The notes beneath the pieces were generated by a model, which worked only from the letters and a program-made list of their open reading frames with translations, was not told the origin of the DNA and did not search any database. A program made the position numbers and the translations under genes. Positions 1 through 13,503 of a stretch of DNA of 64,000 nt are shown one piece after another; within the stretch, counting starts at the first letter, position 1; each line of letters begins with the position of its first letter. The stretch is taken from NCBI GenBank assembly GCA_037951165.1, contig JBBDHG010000011.1, positions 4,243,001 to 4,307,000 on the forward strand. Reading direction: 5' to 3'. This DNA comes from Lophius americanus (lineage: Eukaryota > Chordata > Actinopteri > Lophiiformes > Lophiidae).

Positions 1-1179
1 AAACTATTTGTCATTTTATGTTACATTTAGAATGTCTTATATATTAAATCTTTGAAATAAAATATGAAAAGAAGTCATTTTTCCATTCAAGGGTTAACTA
101 GACTCTAATCATATATCGGAACTTCCGAAACGTGACACGATCTGTGTTTCCCTCTGATTGAAAGGCAAAGTTTCATAAGAAGTTGGCAGAATGGACCGTG
201 TTCTCCCTAACCAGGAACAAATCGTCGGAAGTATATGCATGCACGCAGTTCTCCAAATATTATATTTCCATCCTTTATCCTCTGCAGCCAAGTGTCTTTT
301 CTGTGTTGGCGTAGTAAAGTAATTAATTTGAAGATTTCCCCAAGCTGTTTCTTCTTCCTTTAATGAGAACCAAGTGCCAGTCAAAGTGGGAGCCATACTG
401 CTGTCCGACATTAAAATAGAAGCTCTCAGCAGTCTCCTCAGGCCGTTACGGGGGTTGGAGGATTTGCTCTGACCGGCAGCAGCCACCACCTGCTTTGCTT
501 GTTCACGCTGTCATTGGTGCCCTTTTTGGGTGCGTGCAGAGTCTTTAAGAGTTTAGCTATGCCTTTGATGCCTTCTTTGATTTTTTTTAGAATATGCAGA
601 GGATCAATAAGGAGTTCCAGCTTCAAAGCTGGCGCCGCCCTTCACCTGCTGCTGGTCACCATTTCTGAAATGTTTCCAATCACATAGAGAGACTAAACAA
701 ACACTGCGGAGGGGCTGGGTGGAGGATGACTCAATGATCAATAAAACCTCAAACCATGTGTGGAAGAATTTAAGCAGCGTGATCAGATTAAACATTTGTC
801 CGATATTCCGTCGCCTTTTTAGTAAATTTAAGAAAAAGAACGGCAGTAAATTTCCAAGTCGAGGGCATTCATTTTCTTAAATATCACTTCCAGACTTTTT
901 TAAGAACAAAAATGCTTGCTTATATTTCACCGCAGAAAAAAAAACACACACACTTCAAAGTCCTTGGATTAAAACATAATAATCTCCATAAGCCATAACG
1001 GTTTAATAACTCACTCAGATGTCTCTAATATGTCACTCATGTCTCAAACACTAAACATTTGATAATAAAATGCTTTTTTTTCTTCTTCTCCTCCCACAAA
1101 TCTGGAAACCTAAGTGGCAGAAAAGTTCAAAGAAGCAGATTGTAATGCATGTTATGGAAATAAACCCGGGACCGATTAT
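1..1179. other. unique AT-rich DNA, no gene recognised
   Basis: There are short open frames on both strands (for example 109-489 and 438-795 on the minus strand), but they match no family I know, have no supporting splice context and overlap one another. A short CA tract is at 939-953. Confidence 0.4.
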
Positions 1180-1660
1180 CCTTTAAATCTCTGGCTGCCC
1201 CAACCCCCTCTAAAAATGGCTGTCATGATGAAATGACTATCCTTTATTACATTCTTCTCCCTTAATCCTCCTCAATTTATTAGAGGGGGAGTGCCTCAGC
1301 ACAACAATGCCAAAACTCATTTCCATGGGAGCCCACACTGCAGGATATCTATGAAGGGAGAGACAACTGATTTCCTATGCAAAGGGACCTTTTCAAAGGG
1401 GTGGGGGAAAAGGAGACAACTGATTCTTTTATTGCAAATGACTTCAGTGTTTTGTTAAGGGGGGCTGAGGGGGGTGAAGCCAGCATGACTTCTGCTAGCA
1501 CACTTTAATTCAGCCCATGCAGGTGCATGGATAATTGCAGGTGTGGCAGTGGATATCCTCCACCTCTCTGTATATCTTAATCCACACACTCGGACATTTG
1601 GCTTTCTGTATAGACGTTAGCCAGGTATGGAGACAATTGATCAGCAAGCGCATTATTTGC
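1180..1660. promoter_or_regulatory. candidate enhancer with a repeated E-box/octamer-like composite motif
   Basis: GAGACAACTGATT occurs at 1360-1372 and again at 1413-1425, and GAGACAATTGAT at 1630-1641. The first two are each followed within about 10 bp by an octamer-like word (TATGCAAA, ATTGCAAAT). Each core joins AGAC (Smad-box-like) to a CANNTG E-box. The surrounding sequence is non-repetitive. The enhancer call is inference from motif clustering and its position in the zic1 desert. Confidence 0.35.
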
Positions 1661-4600
1661 CTTTCCGCCATTCAAGCTCTGCTGTAAGTATTGAGAGTAA
1701 CTGAAAGGCCCTATTCAGAAATGTTAACAGTTTAGTGGGTATCACAGTGTGGGAAAACTAAACAGGAACTTTCTGCGTTAGGAAAATTTACAAAAGACGT
1801 TCTGTGAACTCTTAGCTTATTCTCCCCAAATATATAATAAGATGTTTAGTTCCTGAGGGATTGGCTGTAGAATAAAATGCTAAAGAAGATTTTGTCCACA
1901 ACCCTTTCTGCTCTTTACCTTTTTATTGTACCATAATCTGTTCTTCTCTTGTAGAACCCCCTCCTCCTTCGGTAAATTTGGTGTAAGAAATTGTTCAAAA
2001 ATGAGAGCAAGAGGCTAAAAAAAAAAAGACTTCTTCATGAAAGCTCTCTCCAGATCCTAAATTAGAGGAAATTACTCATCAAGTGATTAAGAAACTGTTG
2101 GCATTATAGAAATCAGAGTGAAAGAATAGAGTCAGGAGGAAAGGTGGGTGGAGGGTGGGGGGTGGTGGCAATTTATTCTCAATGGACAGAGGATGAAGAG
2201 GTGGCAAGTTAAAGTCTCCAATTTTAAGGGTCCCCTTGTAGAGCTAATTCCAGTTAATGGCCACGGCTACCCTAACCCACTGCATCCGACATCCTAGCTC
2301 CAAGTAATCAGAATCACATTAATGGGGGCTCTAAAAGAGACAACTCGTCATCAGGAATTTTCCTCATTGCCACCGAAAATGCCAGGCTGCACACCTCTGA
2401 CTGCGTGGCCCCCACATCTATTAACCTTATTGATTTGGAGCCCCGCTGAGCCCCTCCAGAGCTCCCGCCCCCCTGCTGCTGGACTGAAGTGGATCAATCC
2501 TACGCCGGGGGCCACAACTCGATAACAACCCAGTGTCAGAGACTACTGTTTACAACCTGAAATGAATACACATCTAGAAAATGTTCCTTGTATTCACCGT
2601 CATTTAATACGCCGTTTTGTGTCTGAAGATGATTCAAAAGTTTTAATAGATGTTCATTTGATCAAAATAAGGATTTTATAATGTTTGCTTGATTATGAGA
2701 AATTACATTCACCATTGACCAAATGTGTTGTACAAAAAAAGAGAAACTGAAATATTTACAATGGATTTATTTGGTACTGTAGTCTAAGAATTTCTGCTGC
2801 TGCTACAAAATTAGTCTGTTCATTGATTTTTTTTTTCTCCAGTGCAGTTAATTTGCTATAACAAAGTGCCCTTCAGAGTAAATATTCTACATCAAGCACT
2901 TCAGGCAATCAGCATACTCGGCTCCACTATTGTATGCTAAAAGTTTAATCAATGCAAATTACATGTAGTAAACCACTTAATATTTTGCTCCACCATAGGG
3001 AAAATAGCTGTTGAAGATTGACACTCTTACTGTTTTTGGCTGAGTGAGGTGCTGTGGCCACAAAACTGTCTACTCCAAAATACGACACGTTGCTACAATT
3101 GAAAGTATTTAGCACATTGGTAATCCACCAATGTGATACAGAAAATACACTACGGTGCTAGATGACTTTTTGAAGTTTGAAGAAAATTAAGTTCTGCAAA
3201 AATTCTGTGCACATTCGTTGTTTACCTGCTGTCAAAACTCAAGCACCGTGAAGTCATTATCTATTATAACACTGGGATATTTGGTTGCAGTCTTCTATCG
3301 ACACCTTGACTAATGATGTTTCATTTTTTCTTTTCCAATGCCAAGCTGATCGGGCATGCAAGACCTGTCAGTGAGGCAAACGTGGCAGCAGCAGTCTTTG
3401 CAGTTTCTTCAAATATAAATAGCTGGTAGTACTGTAGCATTTACTGCGAAGGAGTGCAAAGCGCTGCTTGGCAGCATAGTGCCGGATGCTTGGTAATCCA
3501 CTACAGGCTCTGTGTGATGGAAGCATAAGCATCAGTGTCGAGAATGGTTGGTCTCATCTGCGACTCATCATCAGCTAGTGGAACCCAGCAGGGGGAAAAA
3601 TGTACACCCAGGGCAAATCTGTAAACACCAATTTAATCTGCATGGAGAAAGTTACTGTCATCAGCTGTGACAGCAAAAGCCTCTGGGCCACGCCAATGTG
3701 CAAAGAGCCACTCTTCTTCCCCCAATATCTCTGTCAAACACAGACATTAAGCCATTATGGACGTCAGAAATCTGCCTTTGAGAAGTTCTTTCCTCTCTGC
3801 CACTCAACGCCACAGAATGGTTTCCACCGGGCCACAGTGTAAACGATGTAGCCTGTAATGCCTCCTTTATGTTATTTACTCACAAATTGCTATTGACCTG
3901 TGGAATTAGAATTAGAAATATAGCATTTATCAGCATTTCATTATTTATGTTTCACAACAACTGATTTGACACGTTCCAGAAAAGCAGTGGAGAGGAAATT
4001 GTGCCACCTTAAATGGTCAGAGGTTGTAATTAATTTAGGGTCATTCACGGATTTAAGAGGATTTTCCTGCTATCTCTAGCCTCTAGAACTGACTGCCAAT
4101 GTAATAGTCATGTTGTTACTTGGCAGCCAAGCCAGACTAAGGCAAAGTCAACACCAGGGACGATGAACGTTTAACAATAATGAGAATTACTTGCGGTCCC
4201 TCCCCCTTTTTTCATACCATAACATCCTGATTTCATGGGTGACACTTAGGGACCCCCCAGGCTCTCTAATGTGTGCTTGGGGACCCATGTGGTAGTCATA
4301 GCCAAGGCTTTTTACAGACACAAGGATAAGTGTAGCAGCACAGAGGATGCCAGGTGTTCTTTGATTTGATACAGTGCAAACCTTTGGTAAACTGATAGTA
4401 AACACATTTTCTTCAGACAAACTGTTGATTGAGCTGTTTATTGTATTTATTCGGAGGACCACCATCATGTCCCTGACTTTCTTTCAGAGTTCTGTAGCTG
4501 ATCATCAACTGGCCTAGCTGATCATCAATGCAACACACCCAAATTGCCAATTCGACCATTTAAAGCTGGTTGTTTTGGTACCATCATTAGAGACTGATGT

Positions 4601-4964
4601 CACTGGACTGGTGGCCTAGCGTCCGCGGTCTGTGATCTGTCAATCCCGTTTGGGGTCACCATGTTTGCAATGGCAGGGACTTACACGGTTCAGCTGGCCT
4701 GGGCCCTGAGAGGGGAAGGAAGCAGGCCAAGCGGGCTATCGCCCTGCTCCTTAGGGCACCTCCCGAAAGACTAGAAACATCAGGGCAGATTTTGGGAAGG
4801 CAAAGTCGACGGGGGACCATGAGAGGGTCCGCCAGCGAGGGAGCACCAATGCAGCAGGTCAGCTTCCCAGAATTCATTACCCACAGTTAATTTACAAACA
4901 AGGGAAAAACCTGGTTGCAGGAAAGACTTCAGCTTGTGGAATCTTGCTATTTTTCTACAGTAGG
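1661..4964. other. unique DNA; CNE-like stretch at 2225-2530, GC-richer patch at 4605-4880
   Basis: No gene or repeat is recognised in most of this interval. 2225-2530 has several homeodomain-like cores (CTAATTCC, GTTAATGG, TTAATGGG) and a fourth partial GAGACAACT at 2337. 4605-4880 is GC-richer than its flanks with no clear identity. A small direct duplication, TAGCTGATCATCAA, is at about 4496 and 4516. Confidence 0.3.
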
Positions 4965-5646
4965 TGGGTTTACATGGACCGCCTAATTCCCATTAGATTC
5001 AGAAAAGACGTCCAAAAGGAAATGCTGAATGAAAACACCTTTCTCAATTAGATTTCATTCCTTTGCAAGGAGTAAGTCAAAATCCTTTCGGAAAGCCTTA
5101 CCGACAGCCAGTCGCTGTATGTAAACGCTGTATCGGAAAGCTCTTTCTTTCAGTGCCGCGACGCATTTTAAATACGGCGACTTTAAAACAGTACCAGTCT
5201 GCATCAGAGGGTGATTTATTCATTGCAAATATTTCAATATTTTTGGACGGTAGGACGGGCGAAAAGTCACTTGTGCACACGCCCTCTTTGTCATATACTT
5301 CTTCTGGGCGCTTGTTGGCGGTTGGCACTCAACTCACCGAAGCAAATTGCCCAAAATGGGAGGCAGAGTGAGCCTCTTTTCGCACCCAAAGAAAGTTTTT
5401 CCCTACATTTACCTCCACTCACCGGGTGAAATAACTCTTCCGGGAGACGCCATTCCGACCGAATCTCACCGAAGCATTATCGCCACCTTATGAACGGGAA
5501 TGTGGATCGTCTTCGCATGTGTGAAAGCGTTTCCGACTAGTTGAGTCGATGCGTGTAAACACCGGGTCGTAAAAGATCACAAGTCATGTAAACAGGCGAC
5601 CGACATTGCAATTCGGAAAGGAGAAAAGTGTCCCATGTAAAACCCA
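4965..5646. mobile_element. non-autonomous DNA transposon remnant with short terminal inverted repeats
   Basis: The left end reads TGGGTTTACATGG; the right end, reverse-complemented, reads TGGGTTTTACATGG, the same with one inserted T. Inside are several ATGTAAAC and CGGAAAG words in both orientations and more CpG than in the flanks. No transposase is encoded. It resembles teleost MITE-type elements. The superfamily is not assigned. Confidence 0.55.
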
Positions 5647-8600
5647 AATACTGTTTCCATGACTTCACAGTTATAATTTTTCATGGCTGGTTATGGTTTA
5701 GATGATGCATTTTTAACTTCCATATGGGTTTGATGAAGTTGAGAAAGGAATAACTGTTTCTTTACTTCGTACATTGGTCCACTCCCAAAAGAAGTGGATG
5801 TGGAGCACACTAACTGAATCATGTACAGTATCTGACCTTACAAGATACAGTCTAGACATAAATGTGCATATAAAGTCAGTGATTTGATTTACCTTGCCCT
5901 GTGTATATTTTCTATCTAATCAAATTGCAGTCCTGCAGGTCTGTGATTCATTTTAGAGATGCCAGAGGTTGGGGAACGTCTCCAGGAGAGAGCCACATAT
6001 TGTATCACCCCTGCTGCTTTAACCCATTTACTTCATATCACCAAGCAGAGGCCCGGGATTCCTGCACGGGAGTGGTTTTGCCTTGCACTGGGCTAAAATA
6101 ATTAGATGACACCTTCAATTGTCTCGTCACCCCTTTTAACCAAGACATTCACAGCCACTAATTGAATGAACTGAAAGGAAGGGAAGCCCAGACAATTCCT
6201 GCAACTCGTAAATCTTCCATAAACGTTATTTGTTGGGGGGAAAAAATAGCAAATCCCATGCTGTTAAATTCCTTAGGCCTGCTGTTGTCGATTAAAAGGA
6301 CAATCAGCTGGACACTCCTTTCCTACTGTGTAATGGTCAGTAGCCCGGCCAATGACCCCTGCTGCTTTGACTAAATTAACACCGGGCAGGACATTCTCGG
6401 TTGTTTTAAATCACTATACAAATACGTGGGCAACAACCTCAGGAGGCTAAATGTCAACACAGACAAAATATCATTTAGAAACACATATACCTAAGCACGA
6501 GCCATGAGGTATTATTTATTCTACATATCCTCTTGAGGAGCTCTTGATTGGATGTTAACTGAGAGTACGTTGTCGGGGCTGGTAGAGGATTAAAGTGGTG
6601 TCTAATTGAATATTTACTGTTGCTGTTGCATTGCAGCCTTATAAAAATCCCTATATTTAAAGAACTGGTGCTCAATAAAACTCCACAATTGGAGGGGATG
6701 ACCTTTAGAATGTTAATAGATGGCACCATTCTGTTGCCTACAAAGAAATGGAATTACACAGGGATAAAGCATAATTAGATACCATTTTAAAACCGAGATA
6801 GTCTAATTATTGGTGAAGCAGCTTAAGTTGCTTTTCTCCTTAATTGAAGTACATCATGAATGCAGTGCGAATCTGTCCTGGCATGTTCACACCAAATCTA
6901 AATCTTAATTAAATTTTGTGCAAAAGAAAGTGTTAGAGAGGAGCCTTAATCCATTTAAGGGAGGATGGTGAAGGGCTATTAGAGGGTGTTAATTCGTTAA
7001 TCAGAACTTTGTGTGGCCAGCCTTTACTATATTGAAGTCTGCACTATATTTGAACCACGCAGCAGGAGATGTATACAAACAGCCTCTGGCCATTGTGGAT
7101 GTAGGTGCCGGGCCAGGAAATTAGAAAAGGCATTGAGAGAAGTCAAAGAATAAAGAGCTCTCACAATGGGGTAATATTCTCTTTTTCCTATGCTTTCCTT
7201 CATTTTCCATCTTCTTCCATTATGCCACTCTGTTGATATTTCCTATTGAAATGGGATCATCCTCAAACAAGTACCTGAGGCAGGTAAGCCACAGTGGCCA
7301 TGGTAAGAAAAGCTCCGCAGGGGTCAAGTTCCTGTGTAAAGCCTATGTTAATGACATCATAATGGCCAGAGAACTATCTAACTACATCTTCAAAGTAGAT
7401 GAGAGATGGAGAGAGAAAAGAAGCTTAAGAGATGAGACTCTCCACGACCATGTCCTCTAATAGAAACACCGTCCATCCTCATGACGCAGCATGGCCTCTG
7501 GGTCTCAAAGCTCCTAAACTGCAACCCAAATATATGCACACAAATGCACAACAAAGCCAAATGCTTTTAAGCCCGCAATTGAGTTTTCTAGTCCTAATAC
7601 AGCTGCTAAAGAAGCAATGTGCCATTCAGCATTCTTTACTACCAAAAAAAGAAAAGTTGAGGACACATGCTTGACAAAATCCTCTTTTCAGACATAATCC
7701 ACCTAGCACCCCTTTACTTCAGGGCTGGAGTGTGTAACATCTGATCTTAACCTAAAAGCCATTCAGCACTATGTAGTGGCTGCTTGATTAGGTTCCTGGT
7801 ACACACAGGACCCTTTCACTCCTTAGTGCCTTCCCATCACACCTGGGATAATAAAGAGGATTTAAACAGGTCTGAATAGGTTAACCAGGTGTTGAAACAA
7901 ATAATGGTTTAAAATTGTAATTAACATGGCTTGAATAGAGCATTACTCTTCTCTGTTGAATGACTTTGGTATGCCATGGAACACAAGACCGAAAGGGCCC
8001 AGTCTTTGTCAGCAGAGAGAATAAGGAACTAATGGGGAATTAAGATCTTTAGAGCCTGGGTGCTTCTGTTATATGTCTTTGCCCCTGTTCTTCAAGGATG
8101 TAATGCCACAGTTCGTAGTCCTGCCCAAAGAATTAGTTGCACTTCTTCGAAATGTTTAACTGCTGCTGGCATACTATACCAAAATGTACGCTAGTTAAAT
8201 GGGCCTGGGCTCACTTGAGACCACTGTTACTCCAGAAAATGAAAAAAAACAAGAAAACAAAGTTTACATAAATCACGCAGCACAAAAAACCCTGTAATGT
8301 TATGTTTTTATTAGGAGGAGGCGCTACAATAGATTGTGGCTATACAGATATCCTACACAATATCCAACCCTTTCTTTATGTTTTTACATGCACAGAATTA
8401 GCATTTAAATGGCCCTGTGTTGTCAATGTGGACATTTCATTATAGGCGTCTGCGGTTTGAAACCTGCTGCTCACTGTGTCTGTAGCTGATGAAGATGAAA
8501 AGCACCATCGCTGAAGGAGGTTCGCATGCAGTTGCACTTTTTGGAAGTAATTTTATTGCTAGTTTTGTGTGGGTTTGTTTGTTCTCTTGGTGTATAATTG

Positions 8601-9341
8601 GAGAAAGGTGCTTTCATATTCACTAAAAAGTCACGTTTTTAGTTCCTCTCAGCTGCTTGTAAGCCAGATCCCATGGGTCACCCTCTGCAAAGTTTCCAAA
8701 CATCAGCCCTAGAACTTCCACATGATTCTTCATTTCCTCTGAGTGTTTTGAAGCCCCCTGCGGAGAAGGGCCTAATCTTGACGCATCAAGCAATGAACAG
8801 AGAAAAAAGGCTGATTGCACGTGATTGACAGTCCATGAGGTTACCACAGTAACTCCTTTTTTTTGTTGCTTTCTATGGAAGTTCAATTCATCATCAGAAT
8901 TAGATGACTCTAAAAGGCCCATTATCATAAGTGCGCACATGTGAGTGGCGCAATCGACTACCTGTGAATGGATTGAACTGTCTGAGTAAAGCACTCAACA
9001 AGTGTGTTAAAAATAAGGCCAAATGTGGCAAGAATATGCAGTATTTCTGGAATTCGTGCAACCACTGCTGAAGGTGAGTTCTCTCTTCTGGGCCTGTTCA
9101 CTTTTCTTTTTATAGGATTATGGACTAGTTATAGTGTGAATAGTCATATTCACGTGGAGACGGAGATAATGTCAAATGTTGAGAATTACCACTTACTCTA
9201 TTATGTATTTTCATGATGCACAAGAGCTATTTGAACATGCAGATCTTCTCTATTTTCCAGAGTAGAAGTTTTGGTGGCATAACAGAAAAAAACCCAACAT
9301 TTCACCCTGCAGAGGAATGACTAATAAGTAAACATACCCAA

Positions 9342-9348
<7 letters not shown>
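5647..9348. other. unique DNA; CNE-like stretch about 6090-7080
   Basis: No gene is recognised. 6090-7080 contains many TAATTA/ATTAAT homeodomain-type cores (for example TCTAATTATTGG at 6802 and CTTAATTAAAT at 6903) in non-repetitive sequence, as seen in conserved elements near developmental genes. The rest (7080-9348) shows nothing I can name. Confidence 0.28.

Positions 9349-9397
<49 letters not shown>
9349..9397. repeat. (CT)n microsatellite
   Basis: About 24 uninterrupted CT units. Confidence 0.98.
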
Positions 9398-9405
<8 letters not shown>

Positions 9406-9439
9406 CCTCCCTCACACACAAACAAAAATAGCAAATGGT

Positions 9440-9625
9440 GTTATTGTCACAGAGCAGATCTAATGTATAAAAGGTCAGCGGTGCTATTATGAAGGAATAT
9501 AGCTTAAAAGGCTTTAAAAGCAGCGGCCCTTGTTGAGAAGAGTCTTTCTATGGGCTTTAAACATGCAAATACATTGAGCAGATAAACATATTAAATGGAT
9601 TTGAGGATCTGCCAAATTTCGATAG
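9440..9625. promoter_or_regulatory. candidate conserved non-coding element
   Basis: A low-complexity-free AT-rich stretch with words such as TGTATAAAAGG, ACATGCAAATACATTG (octamer-type ATGCAAAT at about 9562) and CATATTAAATGG. It lies directly after the CT repeat and has no coding potential. Conservation has not been tested. Confidence 0.25.
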
Positions 9626-11579
9626 TGTGAGTGGGTTTATGAGCCTTTATTTGCATGGTCAGGAGGCAGGCCAAAGCGAGAGTCAGCATCAGCGTCAGTG
9701 CAGCGTCGTGTCAGTGTGTCAGAGGCAGCAGGGGCCGCGGCACCCATGCAGGCTTCCCATCAGCGCAGCGATGGAGCTGAGTCTCCCAGACAGCACCGCG
9801 GCACACTCCAAACTTACTTAGTGTAATTAAAGTTGAGAAAGGTTAAAGTTTGACGCTGAGACGAGGCGAAGGGTTTTTTCTCCCAGGCAAGGGGCCGTAT
9901 AGGGTACCTCGTCAAAGCAGCTAACCGGTGAAACCTCTGACCCTTCAGGAAAGCAAGGGAGACACGGTGGAAATGCAGATGCACATCCAGTATCATGATT
10001 ATGTTTCAGGCCTTGAGAGGAAGGGACATTTGTGTGTTTGTGTAATTAAATGGACCAACCTTTTGTGGCACTCATCCTAGTCAGGAAGATACAGGAAAAT
10101 CCATCTGGAAGAGGGAGCCTGTAATAGTCTGTGATCCATGTCTGGAAGGTGTGTGTGGATATGCTCATAGTTTAATCCTCAGAACAAACACAACATGATG
10201 CAAGGTCAACTCTAGAAATTATGGGATTCAAGCAGTTTTAGAACACGAAAAATTAAATTGTCAGCAATTCTCAAAAGTTTAGAGAATAAAGAGCACCAAA
10301 TTCTTCTTTTAAGTTTGACCTATATGCTTCTGAAACTACCTTTATTTGATGAAGTTACACATAAATAAACTATTTTGTTTGACCATGCCCTCACATAAAG
10401 TTATCCATGTATGCTTTTCAGTGATAGTCTGCATCGGGACCCCTCTTAAAACATAGTATGAGACATCTACTTCATTACCATTTAATTTTGCTCCACATAA
10501 TAAGCACATGGTTGTTTGTATGGGGAAGAGCAATCCCTAGTTCTTTACATTCTTACATTAATTAAACTTACAACCTAAGTGTCAGCGTTTTCTGCTATAA
10601 TTGACATGTAAAAGCCTCGACTGTAAGTGGCAGATATATTAATCCAAGCAACATGATTGAAAGATAAGTGAACTATGCTAGCAAACGGCAAATTAATATT
10701 AATTTATGCATTTATCCAAAGGACTTTTGCATTAAATTACAGAATATGTGATGTATGCAATTTGCATAATTGGGATTCAGATGTCGTTTGAAGGTAACAA
10801 TAAGTAACAACAAGAATAAATCCCAGGTAAGTCTAGTAGCTATAGTTTTTTTTTTTTCTTTCTCACTCGTATTTGTTAATTATGAATATGCACAACTCAG
10901 ATGTTTAAATATATTAGAGAAATCTAAAATATGCTTATTTTGTAAGTACCGCGTGTGATTGAGAGTGCATATAAACACAAAGTCATAACATCTCATGCAC
11001 ATACTGCTGTAGGTATATCAAATGAATGATGCAGAACTGTTTACTCACATAGAAGGCCACAAACATGTTTACACATCACATGCACATCCAAACAGACACA
11101 TAGGCCTTATTGTGTTTGGTTATAGTCTCACTCAGATGCAGCCGTAGTAGGAAACAATTAGCCTTTTTGCAGACAGCTTCTCTGCTCTTTCAGCATGAAG
11201 TGATGGAACACATGTCCCAGGCTTTGTGGATGTCAGGAGCCCATACAGGAAGCCCACCCTGTTTTGTTGATGTGTCAATTGCACCCTGTCCCCTCTTAGT
11301 GCGATGAAAACCACGTTCTGTAAATGATAGACCCTTTTGTCTGCCATCAAAAGGACTCTGCCGCTCTCCGCCATTCTCCGATGGGTTCTGGCAGCTGTCA
11401 TGCAAAACCATTGCATATCATTAGAAATTAATTAATTCAATCTATAAGTAATCACATTTTTTTTCTTAAATTCACTCTCTGCTGACCCCCACCGTCTCAA
11501 ACTACACCCCAGTCATAATTATTGCTCCTAGCAACAGCCTATAGCCCTCCCCCTAAACAAAACAAATAAACACACACTT
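9626..11579. other. unique DNA, no gene recognised
   Basis: Only short chance open frames are present. 10560-10770 is rich in ATTAAT and TGCAT words and could be regulatory, but nothing is diagnostic. Confidence 0.3.
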
Positions 11580-11790
11580 CAAATCAGTTGAAAATGGAGC
11601 GGGGAGGCTTAATGGAAACATCATTAAAATCATACATTTGTTATCCATACGGTAATGGAGTTAGTTGTGTCTGTCCAAAGGTCTGCATTACAAACGCCTC
11701 ACTTGATTAACTGTCAAAGTTGATTGCAAATGGATTATATATTTAACAGCCGTAGATAGACCGCCTCCTGGTGCCTCCCTTTTCTGTTTC
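11580..11790. promoter_or_regulatory. candidate conserved non-coding element
   Basis: Non-repetitive DNA with densely packed homeodomain and SOX/POU-like words (TTAATGGAAACATC, TGATTAACTGTC, GATTGCAAATGG). It has no coding potential. The call is by eye only. Confidence 0.25.
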
Positions 11791-11835
11791 CTGGTCAGAT
11801 ATTAGCATCTATTGTGAAAACCTATGATGTGTTTG

Positions 11836-11838
<3 letters not shown>

Positions 11839-11875
<37 letters not shown>
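11839..11875. repeat. (GT)n microsatellite
   Basis: About 18 GT units. Confidence 0.98.
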
Positions 11876-11879
<4 letters not shown>

Positions 11880-11997
11880 ATAGATAAATAATTTTTCCTA
11901 AAAATAATGACCGTGGGAAGAAGAGTGACAGCAGCTGAGAAATCTCAGATATTTAGTCCTGATGTGGCTTTAAAGCTAATGCATCAGTGCATTTTGA

Positions 11998-12020
11998 GAG
12001 AAGAAGAAGAAGAAGAAGAA
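11998..12020. repeat. (GAA)n microsatellite
   Basis: Seven to eight tandem GAA units. Confidence 0.95.
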
Positions 12021-13471
12021 TAAAAAAGATCCAATCCTGCGCACACACTCTGAGCTCCAGCAGATAACAACATGTAATGTGCTAGCTCACACCTTCTAAA
12101 ATGAAGAGGTAATGCACGCTTCTTTTTTTGATGTCCTGTCCTGTAACTTTTCAGTCTGGCATTTTTAATTCAATACAGATTAAAACACTCGCTGTTCTGA
12201 TATTTCAGCCCTGCAATATAAAGCCCCTAATCTTTGGTTCCCAACCGCAGAAAATCCTATTAAGATCACCTTCAGTTTAACATGTGCATTGTTAGGAAAT
12301 GCAAAATATGCAGCTTCACCAGTACACTTTTAATTGAGGGGAAAGTGCCCCCCGGTAGATATATACTGCACAATATGCAAAAACCATTTGAGTAATTTTC
12401 AGGATGTCTGTCAAGGAAAACCTCCAAACCACAGATTCTCTCTTGGGGGCACCCTCAGGGCTGAGCCATGGGTGGGGGGCAAAGGGGTTCCGTAGGGTAT
12501 CACCGGGTGTCTCGCAAGAGGTGTCAGCTTGGTAGGATTTGACTGATTAGGTAATATTCTTGCGTGTTCTCGTGTAAGCAACATTCCGAGAACTAATTTC
12601 CTGGCGCCTATCTCCCATGTAATTCTTGTCCTCGCCATCACTCCTTCACAGCAACTTTCATCTCATAACATGGCATCTTTGTGCTTAAGGAACTGCTGGT
12701 GACAACGACCTTGATGGTAGTGGCAGACATCAGCGTTCTATCGCAAAGCCACTTACCCAAGAGGGCAACCCCCCGGTGTAAATGGTGACGCTTTAAATGC
12801 CCTCGCGCCTGTGACTACAACCACACGGCGACATGGGAAAAAGAGTGTCGAGGCTGAGGTTTGCTACCATTTATCATCATAACCGCCTGTCCCGCAGAAA
12901 TTACCTCATAAATGCAGCCGACTTGTCGGCTAATGAGAGGTTGCTTACGTTTTGGTACCGAGTGAAGTGTCAGTATAAAGGGAAAACGGATGGAGGCCAT
13001 CTGTGATGATTACTGAAAACTGACAGCGAAGCTATCCAAAAAATTTAATAAAACTGCGAGAGAATTGCCAAAATGCAAGGAAACAGGGTCAAACCAAAAG
13101 ACCACAATAGCTAATACAATAAATGACCACTTTATGGAACATAAGAGGCTGTCAGTTCAGTTGAAAGCCTCCGAGGACATCTGACAGGCGTCTGATGTAC
13201 AGTAGCTGCCTAGCGAGGCATTCCTGACTCCTCACACAAATATGGATTGAAAGGATTTTTAAACACAGCCCCTCATTTGAAATTCTCCCGTTGCACTTTG
13301 CTTTGCTACATTATTAAGATACAATTACATGCCACGTCGCATGTTCACTACATTACAAAGCTCCTCACACCTTTCAGTGCCTGCAACGTAATTGTAAAGT
13401 GCTGTAGGTGATGCCTTCCACATAATTCTGTCTGATTAGTAAAACAGGAAATGAACAGTAATATAAGTATT
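12021..13471. other. unique DNA, no gene recognised
   Basis: I see no repeat family or exon. 12210-12340 is non-repetitive and AT-rich, possibly regulatory. Confidence 0.3.
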
Positions 13472-13503
13472 ATAATCTACTAATATACATATTAGTAGAT
13501 TAT
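13472..13503. repeat. perfect short palindrome (15-bp arms, 2-bp centre)
   Basis: ATAATCTACTAATAT, then AC, then its exact reverse complement. This could be a hairpin or a cruciform-prone site. It sits in AT-rich unique DNA. Confidence 0.9.

Noticed and set aside
109..795. Overlapping frames on the minus strand, including a lysine-rich stretch near 500-620
   Set aside because: The frames interrupt each other, carry no known motif and lack plausible splice sites. I considered a processed pseudogene but could not name a parent.
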